From the NCBI RefSeq assembly GCF_000819985.1, contig NZ_CDBZ01000069.1, forward strand, positions 1 through 50,526: a stretch of 50,526 nucleotides of DNA, in the 5' to 3' direction. The stretch is from Aeromonas media (lineage in GTDB: Bacteria > Pseudomonadota > Gammaproteobacteria > Enterobacterales > Aeromonadaceae). The notes under the pieces were generated by a model, which did no database searches, was not told the origin of the DNA, and saw only the letters and a program-made list of their open reading frames with translations. Positions 38,116 through 47,885 of this stretch are shown one piece after another (position 1 is the stretch's first letter; each line of letters begins with the position of its first letter). Made by a program: the position numbers and the translations under genes.

Positions 38116-38267
38116 CGTGTCAAACCCTCCGCAAGTTCCATCCATGGTTGGGGTCGGCATGCGAAAATGTCGAAAATTCAATCAGCACTGTCGACAGTGT
38201 TAATGGCAGAGCAGATCTCCAACGAGAACTGTCGCTGCTTTTATATATGGGAAACGGGATGCCTGTC

Positions 38268-38297
38268 GCAAAAATGCCGGCGTGGTGCCGGCATTTC
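38268..38297 (-). terminator. Terminator of the ribF-ileS-lspA-fkpB-ispH operon
   Basis: On the minus strand AAATGCCGGC-ACCAC-GCCGGCATTT then TTG, starting 4 bp after the ispH stop (stem 38272-38295). Confidence 0.92.
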
Positions 38298-38299
38298 CA

Positions 38300-39235
38300 T
38301 CAGAGGATACGCAACTCTGGCGGCACCTCGAATACTACGTTTTCCTCGCGACCAGGGTGTTCTGTCACTATCGTGCCCCCCAACTCACGCAGACGGGCGA
38401 TGACATTTTGTACCAGCACATCGGGGGCAGAGGCCCCCGCGGTCACCCCGATACGCTCCACACCGTCCAACCAGCCCGGTTCGATCATGGAGGCATCGTC
38501 GATCAGGTAGGCTCGCGCCCCCACCTTCTCGGCCAACTCCCGCAGGCGGTTGGAGTTGGAGGAGTTGCGCGACCCGACTACAAGCATGGCATCCACCAGC
38601 CCCGCCATCTCCCGCACCGCATCCTGACGGTTCTGGGTGGCGTAGCAAATATCGTCTTTGCGCGGCCCCTGGATCTTGGGGAAGTGCTTGCGCAGCGCAT
38701 CGATGACGTCAGAGGTCTCGTCCACGCTCAGGGTGGTCTGGGTGACGAAGCAAAGATCATCCGGGTTCTTCACCTTGAGCCTGGCCACATCCTCCGGCGT
38801 CTCCACCAGATACATACCCCCTTCCGTATTCTCGTACTGCCCCATGGTGCCGATCACCTCGGGGTGGCCCGCGTGACCGATGAGTACGGCCTCGGATCCC
38901 TTGCGACTGGCACGATGGACCTCCATGTGCACCTTGGTCACCAGCGGACAGGTGGCATCGAATACCTTGAGAGCACGGGACTTGGCCATCTCGCGCACCG
39001 TCTTGGCCACGCCATGGGCGGAGAAGATGACGATGCTGTCGTCCGGCACCTCGTCCAGTTCCTCGACAAACACGGCTCCCGCCTCCTTCAGCTTGTTCAC
39101 CACATAGCGGTTATGCACCACCTCGTGACGGACATAGATGGGGGCACCGAACTTCTCCAGCGCGCTCTCGACTATGCTGATGGCACGGTCGACACCGGCG
39201 CAGAAGCCACGCGGGTTAGCCAGCAAAATATCCAT
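38300..39235 (-). CDS. ispH: 4-hydroxy-3-methylbut-2-enyl diphosphate reductase
   Basis: Encodes 311 residues (E. coli 316). IspH is the iron-sulfur enzyme of the last step in the MEP isoprenoid pathway, making IPP and DMAPP. The three cluster ligands are in GFCAGVDRA (Cys12), [11 protein letters not shown] and [11 protein letters not shown]; the substrate/catalytic motifs [24 protein letters not shown] and [11 protein letters not shown] are present. Its ATG overlaps the fkpB stop (TGATG). Confidence 0.98.
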   Translation of the reverse strand: MDILLANPRGFCAGVDRAISIVESALEKFGAPIYVRHEVVHNRYVVNKLKEAGAVFVEELDEVPDDSIVIFSAHGVAKTVREMAKSRALKVFDATCPLVTKVHMEVHRASRKGSEAVLIGHAGHPEVIGTMGQYENTEGGMYLVETPEDVARLKVKNPDDLCFVTQTTLSVDETSDVIDALRKHFPKIQGPRKDDICYATQNRQDAVREMAGLVDAMLVVGSRNSSNSNRLRELAEKVGARAYLIDDASMIEPGWLDGVERIGVTAGASAPDVLVQNVIARLRELGGTIVTEHPGREENVVFEVPPELRIL

Positions 39236-39687
39236 CAGCTCACCTTTTCCTCGTCATCCACGCCCAGGATCTCCACCTCAAAGGTAACGGTGTGACCCGC
39301 CAGCGGATGGTTGAAATCGACCGTCACCGACATTCCTTCCACCGCCCGGATGATCCCCGGCAATTCGCTGCCGTTGGGCTGATCGAACAGGATGATGGTA
39401 CCGACCTTGGGCTCCACATCGGCACCAAACTTGGCTCTGTCCAGATGGTAGATGTTGTCGGGATTGGAGAGGCCAAAGGCCTCTTCCGGCGGCAATGTGA
39501 AGCTCTTGCTATCACCTTGCTTGAGCCCCAGCAGGCACTGCTCGAAGGTGTTGGTCAGGCTGCCATCCCCCATCCGCAGGCGGGCTGGTTTGCCGTGCAG
39601 CGCCGTGCTGTCAGCTACCGAGCCGTCTTCCAACTTGATGGAGAAGTGAAACAGCACACAGCTGTCTGCAACAATCAGCTGGCTCAT
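39235..39687 (-). CDS. fkpB: FKBP-type peptidyl-prolyl isomerase, SlyD-like
   Basis: Encodes 150 residues. FkpB (SlpA) is a cytoplasmic prolyl isomerase with chaperone activity. The split FKBP fold is seen: [16 protein letters not shown] at the start, [20 protein letters not shown] and the inserted IF domain, then [21 protein letters not shown] near the end. It has no His-rich metal tail, so SlyD is excluded. Its ATG overlaps the lspA stop (ATGA), the usual lspA-fkpB-ispH arrangement. Confidence 0.95.
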   Translation of the reverse strand: MSQLIVADSCVLFHFSIKLEDGSVADSTALHGKPARLRMGDGSLTNTFEQCLLGLKQGDSKSFTLPPEEAFGLSNPDNIYHLDRAKFGADVEPKVGTIILFDQPNGSELPGIIRAVEGMSVTVDFNHPLAGHTVTFEVEILGVDDEEKVS

Positions 39688-40187
39688 TGCGTCACGTCCT
39701 TCTTCTTTTCACTGCGAAAACCGTCCAGCACTATCATGGCGGCGCCGATGAAGATGAAGCTGTCGGCCAGATTGAATGCAGGCCAATGAGCACGCTGCCA
39801 ATAGAAGTCGAGGAAATCGACCACGTGGCCCAGCACCAGCCGATCAAAGACATTGCCAAGCGCCCCGCCGATGATGAGCGAATAGGCGATGCCGCTCCAG
39901 CGCTGAGTCACCGACTGTTTGCGCAACCAATGGATCAGCAGACCACAGATGGCAAACGCCAGCACGGCGAAGAACCAGCGCTGCCAGCCGCCCTGATCAG
40001 CCAGGAAGCTGAAAGCCGCCCCCTTGTTGTAGACATGGACCAGGTTGAAGAAGGGGGTGATCTCCACTCCCGGGTAGCCAAATGGCAGCAGCTTGACCAC
40101 GGCGAGCTTGCTCGCCTGGTCCAGTACAAAGGCCAGCACTGCCAGCCACAGCCAACGCAGGCCGCTTTTATGGTGAGTCATGTTCAT
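39684..40187 (-). CDS. lspA: Lipoprotein signal peptidase
   Basis: Encodes 167 residues of this inner-membrane aspartyl protease, which cuts the signal peptide of diacylglyceryl-prolipoproteins. Four hydrophobic helices are seen; the catalytic Asp residues are in GNVFDRLVLGHVVDF and AFNLADSFI. The start codon overlaps the ileS stop (TGATG). Part of the ribF-ileS-lspA-fkpB-ispH operon. Confidence 0.97.
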   Translation of the reverse strand: MNMTHHKSGLRWLWLAVLAFVLDQASKLAVVKLLPFGYPGVEITPFFNLVHVYNKGAAFSFLADQGGWQRWFFAVLAFAICGLLIHWLRKQSVTQRWSGIAYSLIIGGALGNVFDRLVLGHVVDFLDFYWQRAHWPAFNLADSFIFIGAAMIVLDGFRSEKKKDVTQ

Positions 40188-43048
40188 CAGGCAAATTGAC
40201 GAGTTTCGCCGTCACCCTCGACGTTGGTGACACAGCGGCCACAGATCTCTTCGTGACCCGCGATGGTGCCCACGTCTTCCACATGGTGCCAGCAGCGGTC
40301 ACACTTGGCGGCGGCAGACTGGGCCACGCTCAGCCACAGGTCGTCGCGCTCGGTCGCCACGGCGTCTGCCGGGGCAGCATCGACGCTGACGACCTTGGCC
40401 TTAGAGGTGAGCAGCACGAAGCGCAGCTCATCGGCCAAGGCGTTCAGACGCGCAGCCAGTGCCGGCTTGGCGAACAGGGTCAGTTCGGCCTGCAGGGAGC
40501 CACCGATGCGCTTCTCGCCACGGGCCACTTCCAGTGCCTTGTTCACTTCACCGCGCACGGTGAGGATTTCGGCCCAGAAATCGTCGTTGAGGGTTTCACC
40601 TGCTTCCAGCCCGAACAGGCCGTCATACCACTCCTCGGTGAACACGAACTCGCCGCGCTCACCCGGCAGCAGAGCCCAGATCTCGTCGGCAGTGAAGCTC
40701 ATAATGGGCGCCATCCAGCGCACCATGGCTTCGGCGATGTGATAGAGGGCGGTCTGGCAGGAGCGACGGGCCAGACTGTCGGCCTTGGCGGTGTACTGGC
40801 GATCCTTGATGACGTCCAGATAGAAGGAGCCCATCTCGATGGAGCAGAACTGCATCAGCTTCTGGGTCACGCCGTGGAAGTTGTACTCGTCGAACGCCGC
40901 CATGATCTCGGCCTGTACCGCTTTGGCACGACCTACGGCCCAGCGATCCACCACTACCATGTCGGCAGGCGCCACCATGTCGGTCGCCGGATTGAAGCCG
41001 TTCAGGTTGGCCAGCAGGAAGCGGGCGGTGTTGCGGATACGGCGATAGGCGTCGGCAGAGCGCTTGAGGATCTCGTCGGAGACGGTCATCTCGCCGGTGT
41101 AGTCGGTGCTGGCGACCCACAGACGCAGGATGTCGGCACCCAGCTTGTTCATCACGTCCTGCGGGCTCACCACGTTGCCGATGGACTTGGACATCTTGCG
41201 GCCCTGACCGTCCACAGTGAAACCGTGAGTCAGTACCTGGTTGTAGGGGGCCTTGTCTTTCATCGCCACGCCGATCATCAGGGAGGACATGAACCAGCCG
41301 CGGTGCTGGTCAGAGCCTTCCAGATACATGTCGGCCGGATTGCCATTGAACTCGGGACGGGCATCGACCACGGAGGAGTGGGTCGAACCTGAGTCGAACC
41401 AGACGTCCAGGGTGTCGGGCACCTTGTCGTACAGGTTGGCGTCGCTGCCCAGCAGTTCGGCCTTGTCCAGATCCCACCAGGCCTGGATGCCGGACTGCTC
41501 GACCCGCTTGGCCACCTCTTCCATCAGGCGCACGGACTCCGGGTGCAGCTCCTGGGTCTCCTTGTGAACGAACAGGGAGATGGGCACTCCCCAGGTACGC
41601 TGGCGGGAGATACACCAGTCAGGACGGTTCTCGACCATCGCCTGGATGCGGTTCTTGCCCCAGGCCGGTACCCAGCCGCTCTGGCCGTGCTGGGCAATGC
41701 CATCTTTCTCGATGCGTTCGATCTCTTCCAGCGCACGCTTGCGCAACCCCTTCTGCTCCATGCTGATGAACCACTGGGGGGTGGCACGGAAGATGATCGG
41801 GGTCTTGTGACGCCAGCAATGCGGGTAGGAGTGGTTGAACACCTTGTGGTGCAGCAGGGCACCGCGCTCGGTCAGTACCTCGACCACGGAGGCGTTGGCC
41901 TTGAACACATGCTGACCGGCAAACAGTTCGGTATCCGGCAGGTAGACGCCGTTGCTGCCAACCGGGTTGGCGACTTCCAGACCGTACTTCTGACCGACCA
42001 CGAAATCTTCCTGACCGTGGCCAGGGGCGGTGTGCACGGCGCCGGTACCGGCATCCAGGGTGACGTGATCACCCAGTACCACGGGGACGTCGAAACTGTA
42101 GAAGGGGTGGTTGAAACGCAGCAGTTCGAGCGCCGCACCCTTGGCATAGCCCAGGTTGTGGAACTTCTCGATACCGGCTCTGTCCATCACGTCCTTGACC
42201 AGCTCGGCGGCCAGGATCAGGCGCTCGGGGTTGTCACCTTCCACCTGTACCAGGGCGTAGTCCAGATCGGCGTGCATGGCGATGGCGCGGTTGGCCGGCA
42301 GGGTCCAGGGGGTGGTGGTCCAGATCACGGCAGAGAGCGGGCCCTTGCCGGCATGACCTTCAGGGCAGTCGAACTTGGCTGCCACTGTCGCCTCGTCGAC
42401 GGCCTTGAAGCGTACGTCGATGGAGGGGGAATTTTTGTCGTAGTACTCCACTTCGGCTTCCGCCAGCGCGGAGCCACAGTCGGTACACCAGTGCACCGGC
42501 TTGGAACCCTTGTGCAGGTGACCATTGGCGACAATCTTGGCCATGGAGCGGATGATGTTGGCTTCGGTGCCAAAGTCCATGGTCAGATAGGGGTGTTCCC
42601 AGTCACCCAGTACGCCCAGGCGGATGAAGTCGGTCTTCTGCGCTTCGATCTGGGTCTTGGCGTATTTACGGCACTCGGCGCGGAACTCGGCGGCGGAAAC
42701 CTTCTCCCCCGGCTTGCCGACCATGCCTTCCACTTTCAGCTCGATGGGCAGACCGTGGCAATCCCAGCCCGGCACATAGGGGGAGTCGAAGCCGGAGAGG
42801 CCCTTGGACTTGATGATGATGTCTTTGAGGATCTTGTTGACCGAGTGACCGATGTGAATGCTGCCGTTCGCGTAGGGAGGGCCATCGTGCAGAATGAAAG
42901 AAGGCTTGCCCGCTTTGGCGCGGCGAATGGCGCCGTAAAGATCCTGATCGTACCAACGCTTGAGCATATTGGGTTCACGCTTGGCCAGATCGCCACGCAT
43001 CGGAAACTCGGTTTCCGGCAGATTCAGGGTGTGTTTATAGTCGCTCAT
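40187..43048 (-). CDS. ileS: Isoleucyl-tRNA synthetase
   Basis: Encodes 953 residues of this class I synthetase, charging tRNA(Ile) and editing misactivated valine. HIGH motif ([12 protein letters not shown], about residue 68) and KMSKS motif (KMSKSIGN, about 617) are intact, as is the editing-domain [11 protein letters not shown] and the C-terminal zinc site ([10 protein letters not shown] ... ICGRC). It lies between ribF and lspA, with one-base stop/start overlaps on both sides. Confidence 0.98.
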   Translation of the reverse strand: MSDYKHTLNLPETEFPMRGDLAKREPNMLKRWYDQDLYGAIRRAKAGKPSFILHDGPPYANGSIHIGHSVNKILKDIIIKSKGLSGFDSPYVPGWDCHGLPIELKVEGMVGKPGEKVSAAEFRAECRKYAKTQIEAQKTDFIRLGVLGDWEHPYLTMDFGTEANIIRSMAKIVANGHLHKGSKPVHWCTDCGSALAEAEVEYYDKNSPSIDVRFKAVDEATVAAKFDCPEGHAGKGPLSAVIWTTTPWTLPANRAIAMHADLDYALVQVEGDNPERLILAAELVKDVMDRAGIEKFHNLGYAKGAALELLRFNHPFYSFDVPVVLGDHVTLDAGTGAVHTAPGHGQEDFVVGQKYGLEVANPVGSNGVYLPDTELFAGQHVFKANASVVEVLTERGALLHHKVFNHSYPHCWRHKTPIIFRATPQWFISMEQKGLRKRALEEIERIEKDGIAQHGQSGWVPAWGKNRIQAMVENRPDWCISRQRTWGVPISLFVHKETQELHPESVRLMEEVAKRVEQSGIQAWWDLDKAELLGSDANLYDKVPDTLDVWFDSGSTHSSVVDARPEFNGNPADMYLEGSDQHRGWFMSSLMIGVAMKDKAPYNQVLTHGFTVDGQGRKMSKSIGNVVSPQDVMNKLGADILRLWVASTDYTGEMTVSDEILKRSADAYRRIRNTARFLLANLNGFNPATDMVAPADMVVVDRWAVGRAKAVQAEIMAAFDEYNFHGVTQKLMQFCSIEMGSFYLDVIKDRQYTAKADSLARRSCQTALYHIAEAMVRWMAPIMSFTADEIWALLPGERGEFVFTEEWYDGLFGLEAGETLNDDFWAEILTVRGEVNKALEVARGEKRIGGSLQAELTLFAKPALAARLNALADELRFVLLTSKAKVVSVDAAPADAVATERDDLWLSVAQSAAAKCDRCWHHVEDVGTIAGHEEICGRCVTNVEGDGETRQFA

Positions 43049-44046
43049 CAGTCCTGGGTTCCCTTCTTTTCTAAAAGAGTGCTGGGTAAATTGAATGGTG
43101 GCAGCCCGAACCAGGCTCGGGCCGCCAGGGCATCTCGTTCGATCTGCTCTTTCAAGGCGGTGAAAGAGGCAAACTTCTGCTCTTCGCGCAGCTTGTGGCG
43201 AAGCAGCACCTTGACCTGCTGACCGTATAGATCACCAGAAAAATCAAATAGATGTACTTCCAATCTAGCTTGTGTACCGCTCAAGGTCGGCCGTACACCC
43301 ACATTGGCGACACCGGGGAAGGTCTTGCCGGAACATAACACTTCCACCGCGAACACGCCACCGACCGGGATCACCTGCCGTTTAAGCGCGAGATTGGCGG
43401 TGGGAAAACCTATGGTGCGCCCCAGCTTGTCGCCGTGGGCCACCCGACCGCTGATGGCGTAGGGGCGGCCGAGCATCAGCTCCACCTCCGCCATGCGACC
43501 AGCTGCCAAGGCCTCGCGCACCAGGGTGCTGCTGACCCGCTGGCGTTCGACCTGGAAGCTCTGGGTGCTGATCACTTCAAAGCCGAAACGACGGCCCGCC
43601 GCCTCCAGCAGATGGAAATCCCCCTCTCGCCCCTTGCCGAAGCGAAAATCATCGCCCACCACCAGATAATGCACGCCCAGCTTCTCCACCAGCAGCTGCT
43701 CGATGAAGGTGCTGGCAGCCTGTTCGGCGAAGCGATGCGTGAAACGCACGCAGAGCATGCGATCTATCTGCATCCCCTTGAGCGCTTCGTACTTCTCCCG
43801 CCAGCGGCTGAGACGAGCAGGAGCGGCATTCCCCGCAAACAGCTCCAGCGGCTGCGGCTCGAACAACATGACGCAGGCGGGCAGGCCAAGCTGCACGGCT
43901 TTCTCCTGCAATCGGACCAGCACCGCATGGTGGCCCTGATGAACCCCATCGAAGTTGCCTATGGTCAATACACAACCCCGGTGGCGGGGCTTGATATTGT
44001 GAATGCCGCGAATGAGTTCCATCAGTGCCTTGTGCGTTGCTGCCAT
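43048..44046 (-). CDS. ribF: Bifunctional riboflavin kinase / FAD synthetase
   Basis: Encodes 332 residues, longer than the ~313 of E. coli. The N-terminal nucleotidyltransferase domain (about 15-190) has [17 protein letters not shown] and [16 protein letters not shown]; the C-terminal flavokinase domain has [30 protein letters not shown] and [15 protein letters not shown]. It converts riboflavin to FMN and FAD. The one-base overlap with ileS supports operon coupling. Confidence 0.97.
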   Translation of the reverse strand: MAATHKALMELIRGIHNIKPRHRGCVLTIGNFDGVHQGHHAVLVRLQEKAVQLGLPACVMLFEPQPLELFAGNAAPARLSRWREKYEALKGMQIDRMLCVRFTHRFAEQAASTFIEQLLVEKLGVHYLVVGDDFRFGKGREGDFHLLEAAGRRFGFEVISTQSFQVERQRVSSTLVREALAAGRMAEVELMLGRPYAISGRVAHGDKLGRTIGFPTANLALKRQVIPVGGVFAVEVLCSGKTFPGVANVGVRPTLSGTQARLEVHLFDFSGDLYGQQVKVLLRHKLREEQKFASFTALKEQIERDALAARAWFGLPPFNLPSTLLEKKGTQD

Positions 44047-44076
44047 GGAAATCGGCGGATTATATATCAGGCAGCA

Positions 44077-44174
44077 GGCAGGGTCAGCCCTGCTGTTGAG
44101 CCGATTTCAGGTATCTGGCCCGGAATCCGGGCCTCATCAGCCTCATTGCTGACCCGATTTCAGGTGTCTTGGCC
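44077..44174. repeat. Partial duplication at the murJ 3' end
   Basis: The last codons of murJ (44154-44174, plus strand CCGATTTCAGGTGTCTTGGCC) recur with three differences at 44101-44120, 53 bp away, just past the stop. The second copy is framed by a GGCCCGG-AAT-CCGGGCC palindrome (44117-44133) and a GCAGGG/CCCTGC hairpin (44078-44093). It looks like a small duplication that moved the stop codon or added a 3' stem. Confidence 0.6.
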
Positions 44175-45705
44175 TGACCCCCAGCACCAACAGGACGATC
44201 CCGTACAACGCCCCCCCAAGGCAGAGCAGCAGGGTCAGCTCCAGGCTTGCCTTGCCCATGCTCCAGGCTCCCCACTGGGCGAGATCCGGCGACAGATAAC
44301 CAAGCAGGCCCCCCATCAGCAGGGTCGCTGCCAGCAGCTTGAGGCAGAACACCCCCGTGTTGCGGGAAGGACGATAGACCGCCTGCTGATACAACCCCTT
44401 GAACAACAGAGCCGCATTCAGGGTACCGGAGCAGGCGGTGGCGAGCGCCAGCCCCACATAGCCCAGGGGATAGATGAAGATGAGGTTGCATACCATGTTG
44501 GCCACCATGGCCATGATGCCGATCCGCACCGGGGTCCTGGTGTCCTGGCGGGCGTAGTAGCCAGGGGCCAGCACCTTGATCAGCATCAGCGACAGCAAGC
44601 CCGTGGTGGATGCCAGCAGGCTGGCGCTGGACATGGCCACCTCGTGCATGCCGAACTCGCCGCGCATGAACAGCACCCGCAGTATGGGCTCGCGCAATAC
44701 CGCAATCCCTACCATGGCGGGCAGGCCGAGCAGCATCACCATGCGCACCCCCCAGTCCATGGTGCGGGAGAAGTCGGCCGGATCCGCATCCACATGCTTC
44801 CTGGCAAGCGCCGGCAGGATCACAGTGCTGATGGCGACAGCAAACAGGCCAAGGGGAAACTCCAGCAGGCGATCCGAGTAATAGAGATAGCTGATGGCAC
44901 CGGTCGCCAGGAAGGAGGCCAGCATGGTGTTGATCAGCAAATTGATCTGGCTGACCGAGACGCCGAACAGCGCCGGTATCATCAGGGTGCGGATCTTCAC
45001 CACACCGGGATGGTGCCAACCCCACTTGGGCCACACCAGCATGTTGATCTGACGCAGGAAGGGGTACTGGAACAGAAACTGCACCAGGCCGCCGAGGAAG
45101 ACGCCGATCGCCAGCGCGATCTCGGGCCGCTCCAGCAACGGGGCTATCCACCAGGCCGCCGCAATCATGGTGAGGTTGAGAAACACCGGCGTGAAGGAGG
45201 AGACGGCGAAGCGACCGAAGGTGTTGAGAATGGCCCCGGCCATGGCGGTGAAGGTGATGAACCAGAGATAGGGGAAGGTAATCTTGAGCATCAGGCTGGC
45301 CAGCTCGAACTTCTCGGCCGCCGGCCCGCCGTGCAGCCAGTCCCAGAACCAGCCCCAGCCGAACAGGGCCGTCAGCACACCGGAACCCAGCACACCGAGC
45401 AGGGTGACTATGGTGACAATGCCGCCAAGGGTGCCCGCCACTGCGGCCAGCAACTCGCGAACAGCCTGTTCGTCACCGTTTTTCTTGTACTCCGTCATCA
45501 CGGGAACAAAAGCCTGGTTGAAGGCCCCTTCGGCAAACAATCGGCGCAGGAAGTTAGGAATGCGGTTGGCGAAGAAGAAGACGTCTGCGGCCACCCCGGC
45601 ACCGAGCAGATTGGCGATGACCACATCGCGCACCAAGCCCATCACGCGGGACGCCAGCGTCATTCCGGACACTATCATGCCGGATTTGATCAATTTCTTA
45701 CTCAA
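44143..45705 (-). CDS. murJ: Lipid II flippase MurJ
   Basis: Encodes 520 residues with about 14 hydrophobic helices. MurJ (MviN) flips lipid II across the inner membrane for peptidoglycan synthesis. ASRVMGLVRDVVIANLLGAG near the N-terminus, FFANRIPNFLRRLFAEGAFNQAFVP (including the conserved Arg/Glu of the cavity), and GVSVSQINLLINTMLASFL fit the family. The TTG at 45705 is the probable start. It lies 96 bp upstream of ribF on the same strand. Confidence 0.97.
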   Translation of the reverse strand: MSKKLIKSGMIVSGMTLASRVMGLVRDVVIANLLGAGVAADVFFFANRIPNFLRRLFAEGAFNQAFVPVMTEYKKNGDEQAVRELLAAVAGTLGGIVTIVTLLGVLGSGVLTALFGWGWFWDWLHGGPAAEKFELASLMLKITFPYLWFITFTAMAGAILNTFGRFAVSSFTPVFLNLTMIAAAWWIAPLLERPEIALAIGVFLGGLVQFLFQYPFLRQINMLVWPKWGWHHPGVVKIRTLMIPALFGVSVSQINLLINTMLASFLATGAISYLYYSDRLLEFPLGLFAVAISTVILPALARKHVDADPADFSRTMDWGVRMVMLLGLPAMVGIAVLREPILRVLFMRGEFGMHEVAMSSASLLASTTGLLSLMLIKVLAPGYYARQDTRTPVRIGIMAMVANMVCNLIFIYPLGYVGLALATACSGTLNAALLFKGLYQQAVYRPSRNTGVFCLKLLAATLLMGGLLGYLSPDLAQWGAWSMGKASLELTLLLCLGGALYGIVLLVLGVRPRHLKSGQQ

Positions 45706-45819
45706 GACGAGGCCTCTGGAACTGTCAGAAAGAAAAGAATGCTGTTAGAATCGGCCGACAGTTTAACCGTCTCCCATCTGACACACCACCGGGGGGCGGT
45801 GTTTATTTGCACAAATCAT

Positions 45820-45848
45820 TTGACAATATGTGGTTGGGAAGGCATATT
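45820..45848 (+). promoter_or_regulatory. Probable rpsT promoter
   Basis: TTGACA (45820-45825), a perfect -35, is followed after 17 bp by CATATT (45843-45848) as -10. The start of rpsT lies about 48 bp downstream. Called by eye. Confidence 0.6.
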
Positions 45849-45896
45849 TCCGGGCCTTTTCAATACACTCGCTAAGACAGTTTTAGGAGTTTTACC

Positions 45897-46160
45897 TTGG
45901 CTAACATCAAATCTGCTAAGAAGCGTGCTCTTCAGTCAGAGAAACGTCGTCAGCACAACGCCAGCCGTCGTTCCATGACCCGTACTTACCTGAAGAAAGT
46001 GATCGCTGCCATCGCCTCTGGCGACAAGGCTGCTGCCACTGCCGCTTTCGCTGTTGCTCAGCCGATCATGGATCGTATGGCGACCAAAGGCCTGATCCAC
46101 AAGAACAAAGCTGCTCGTCACAAGAGCCGCCTGTCTGCCCAGATCAAAGCTATGGCTTAA
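45897..46160 (+). CDS. rpsT: 30S ribosomal protein S20
   Basis: Encodes 87 residues: [20 protein letters not shown], very basic, binding the 5' and 3' minor domains of 16S rRNA. The start codon is TTG, with TAGGAG 7 bases upstream; E. coli rpsT also uses UUG, linked there to autoregulation. It diverges from murJ and ends at a strong terminator. Confidence 0.98.
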   Translation: MANIKSAKKRALQSEKRRQHNASRRSMTRTYLKKVIAAIASGDKAAATAAFAVAQPIMDRMATKGLIHKNKAARHKSRLSAQIKAMA

Positions 46161-46182
46161 TCAGCTTCGGCTGAACAAAGCT

Positions 46183-46213
46183 AAAAAAACCGGCCTTAGT
46201 GCCGGTTTTTTAT
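46183..46213. terminator. Bidirectional terminator after rpsT
   Basis: ACCGGC-CTTAGT-GCCGGT (46189-46206) with seven A residues before and a T run after. It serves rpsT on the plus strand, and its last bases overlap the stop codon of the ArsR-family gene on the minus strand. Confidence 0.9.
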
Positions 46214-46512
46214 TTGGGTTCGCTACAATACAACCTGTGCAACAATCCAATCATCTCGCGTACCTCATGGCTGCGCAGCGAATAGTAGACCGTCTGGGCC
46301 TCTTTTCGTGTCGTCACCAACTCATCGCGCCGCAACACCGCCAGATGTTGTGACAGCGCCGATTGACTCAGTCCAAGTACCTCGTTGAGTTCCCCCACCG
46401 ACAACTCCCGCTCCAGTAACTGGCACAGAATGAACAAGCGCCGCTCATTGGCCAGCGCCTTGAGCAGGGTGACCGCACGTCCGGCATTCGCCTCCATCTC
46501 TTCCAACTGCAT
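46210..46512 (-). CDS. hlyU: ArsR-family regulator, HlyU-like
   Basis: Encodes 100 residues with a winged helix-turn-helix (ELSVGELNEVLGLSQSALSQ, then HLAVLRRDELVTTRKEAQTV). No arsenic-type metal site (ELCVCD) is present. Two cysteines, Cys30 and Cys96, are 66 residues apart, the same spacing as the redox pair of Vibrio HlyU, which reads reactive sulfur or oxidative signals and relieves H-NS silencing of toxin genes. Function is inferred from that similarity; target genes are not nearby. Confidence 0.82.
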   Translation of the reverse strand: MQLEEMEANAGRAVTLLKALANERRLFILCQLLERELSVGELNEVLGLSQSALSQHLAVLRRDELVTTRKEAQTVYYSLRSHEVREMIGLLHRLYCSEPK

Positions 46513-46561
46513 CGCATTCCCTCCCCTGCAAGACAGGAATCATACCCCCTGACTCATCGAT

Positions 46562-47494
46562 TTAAAATGACAGGGTTGCTGGCTGAATGGTGGTGAAGTC
46601 CTCCTGACCGGCAAACAGGAAGGAGAAATCACTCTCACACACCCGCTTCACCGCCGGATGCTGGATCATCCGCTCTGCAAAGATGACGTAGTACTCCTCC
46701 ATCAGATCCTGGGTTTCTCCGATCAGCATCACCTCCTCCCCCTCCAGAATCTCCTCCCGATAGATGGTCGGCGCCATGAAAATACCCTGATTGAAGAAGC
46801 CAAACGCCTTCATCAGAGCCGCATCGTCGAACTCACCCAGGATGCTGGGAGAGATGCCCTGCTGCTCGAACCACTGCGTCAACTGTCGACCCATGGCGGT
46901 ACGTCGGCCCGGAATGAGCAGCTTGCGCTCCTCCAGACAGGCGGGAAAAGGCTTTTCGGGCAGCGGCGCCTTGCAGAAGAAGCTGACGCCACACCCCCCC
47001 AACCGCTTGGAAAGCAGACCGGCGTGCTGGCTGGAATCCACCGGGCAGTCGGAGAGGATCATGTCGAGCTTGTGTTCGCTCAGTTGCTCCAGCAGCAGCT
47101 CGTGAGTCGATTCGAAGCAGCGCAGGTGGATGGAGCCGTCATTGGGGATGACAGAGAGCAGCACCCGACTGGCGAGACGCTTGGAGAGTGCATCGGCAAT
47201 GCCGACGTCGAACAGGATCTGGCTCTCCTTGCGGTAGTTGACGATATCCAGCATCTCGTAAGAGAGGCTGAACATCTTGTCGGCATAGCGAAACACCAGT
47301 TGGCCCAGCTCGGTGGCCTCGAGGGAACGCCCTTTTCGGATCAACAGTTTGCCGCCCAGGCGCTGCTCCAGCAGCTTGATCTGACCTGTGACGGTCTGGG
47401 GAGTGAGAAAGAGGGCTTCCGCCGCCTGGGTGACGGAGCCCTTCTTCTGAGTCATCCAAAAATAATAGAGATGGTTGTAGTTAAGGTGTGACAT
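46562..47494 (-). CDS. nhaR: LysR-family sodium-responsive activator NhaR
   Basis: Encodes 310 residues from the ATG at 47494. The start [14 protein letters not shown] and helix-turn-helix [20 protein letters not shown] match NhaR, which activates nhaA in response to Na+ in E. coli. A co-inducer-binding domain of the LysR type follows. The first 14 bases overlap the end of the small secreted-protein gene, which overlaps nhaA, so all three are one transcription unit. Autoregulation through the nhaA promoter is therefore plausible. Confidence 0.93.
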   Translation of the reverse strand: MSHLNYNHLYYFWMTQKKGSVTQAAEALFLTPQTVTGQIKLLEQRLGGKLLIRKGRSLEATELGQLVFRYADKMFSLSYEMLDIVNYRKESQILFDVGIADALSKRLASRVLLSVIPNDGSIHLRCFESTHELLLEQLSEHKLDMILSDCPVDSSQHAGLLSKRLGGCGVSFFCKAPLPEKPFPACLEERKLLIPGRRTAMGRQLTQWFEQQGISPSILGEFDDAALMKAFGFFNQGIFMAPTIYREEILEGEEVMLIGETQDLMEEYYVIFAERMIQHPAVKRVCESDFSFLFAGQEDFTTIQPATLSF

Positions 47495-47885
47495 CCGGTG
47501 GGGTTCCCGCGCCGCGCGGGCTCCGATAGCAGCTAAGTTCAACCGCCAGAATGTCATACATGTCGCTGATCGAGTCAACTTTGTTTGCGCCGAACTGCTC
47601 TTGCAGGGTGAGCTTGAGGCGGGCCGGATCCGGCATCCGCTCCCCGCAGTAACGCTTGTTCGACTGCTTGACTCTCTCGCCAGCCCGGCTGCTCAGGGCC
47701 CGTTCAGCAAAGGTCTCGCCGAATTGGGCCTTGGCCTGCTTGTCTCCCAGCATAAGGGCGCTGTCTACCACGCCATTGAGGTAAGCCGAACAACTGGCCG
47801 ACGTTGCATCCTGCTGGCACTCCGCCAGACTATTCGCCCAGAGTGCCGGACTCGCCAGCATGACTAACCATCCGAGTCTTCTCAT
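47481..47885 (-). CDS. Small secreted Rap1a/Tai-like protein between nhaA and nhaR
   Basis: Encodes 134 residues. A signal peptide ([19 protein letters not shown]) precedes a mature part with Cys in [30 protein letters not shown] and ELSCYR. The C-x-Y-L-x-GVVD pattern followed by C-x-P and a helix resembles the Rap1a/Tai domain of periplasmic immunity-like proteins; this is a tentative fold call. Its ATG overlaps the nhaA stop (ATGA) and its end overlaps nhaR, so it is tied to the sodium operon. Its role there is unknown. Confidence 0.8.
   Translation of the reverse strand: MRRLGWLVMLASPALWANSLAECQQDATSASCSAYLNGVVDSALMLGDKQAKAQFGETFAERALSSRAGERVKQSNKRYCGERMPDPARLKLTLQEQFGANKVDSISDMYDILAVELSCYRSPRGAGTPPDVTP

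Noticed and set aside
43435-45978. 847-codon plus-strand frame across ribF, murJ and the rpsT start
   Set aside because: Low-complexity Gln/Gly/His/Arg translation running through three clear genes; a codon-bias shadow.
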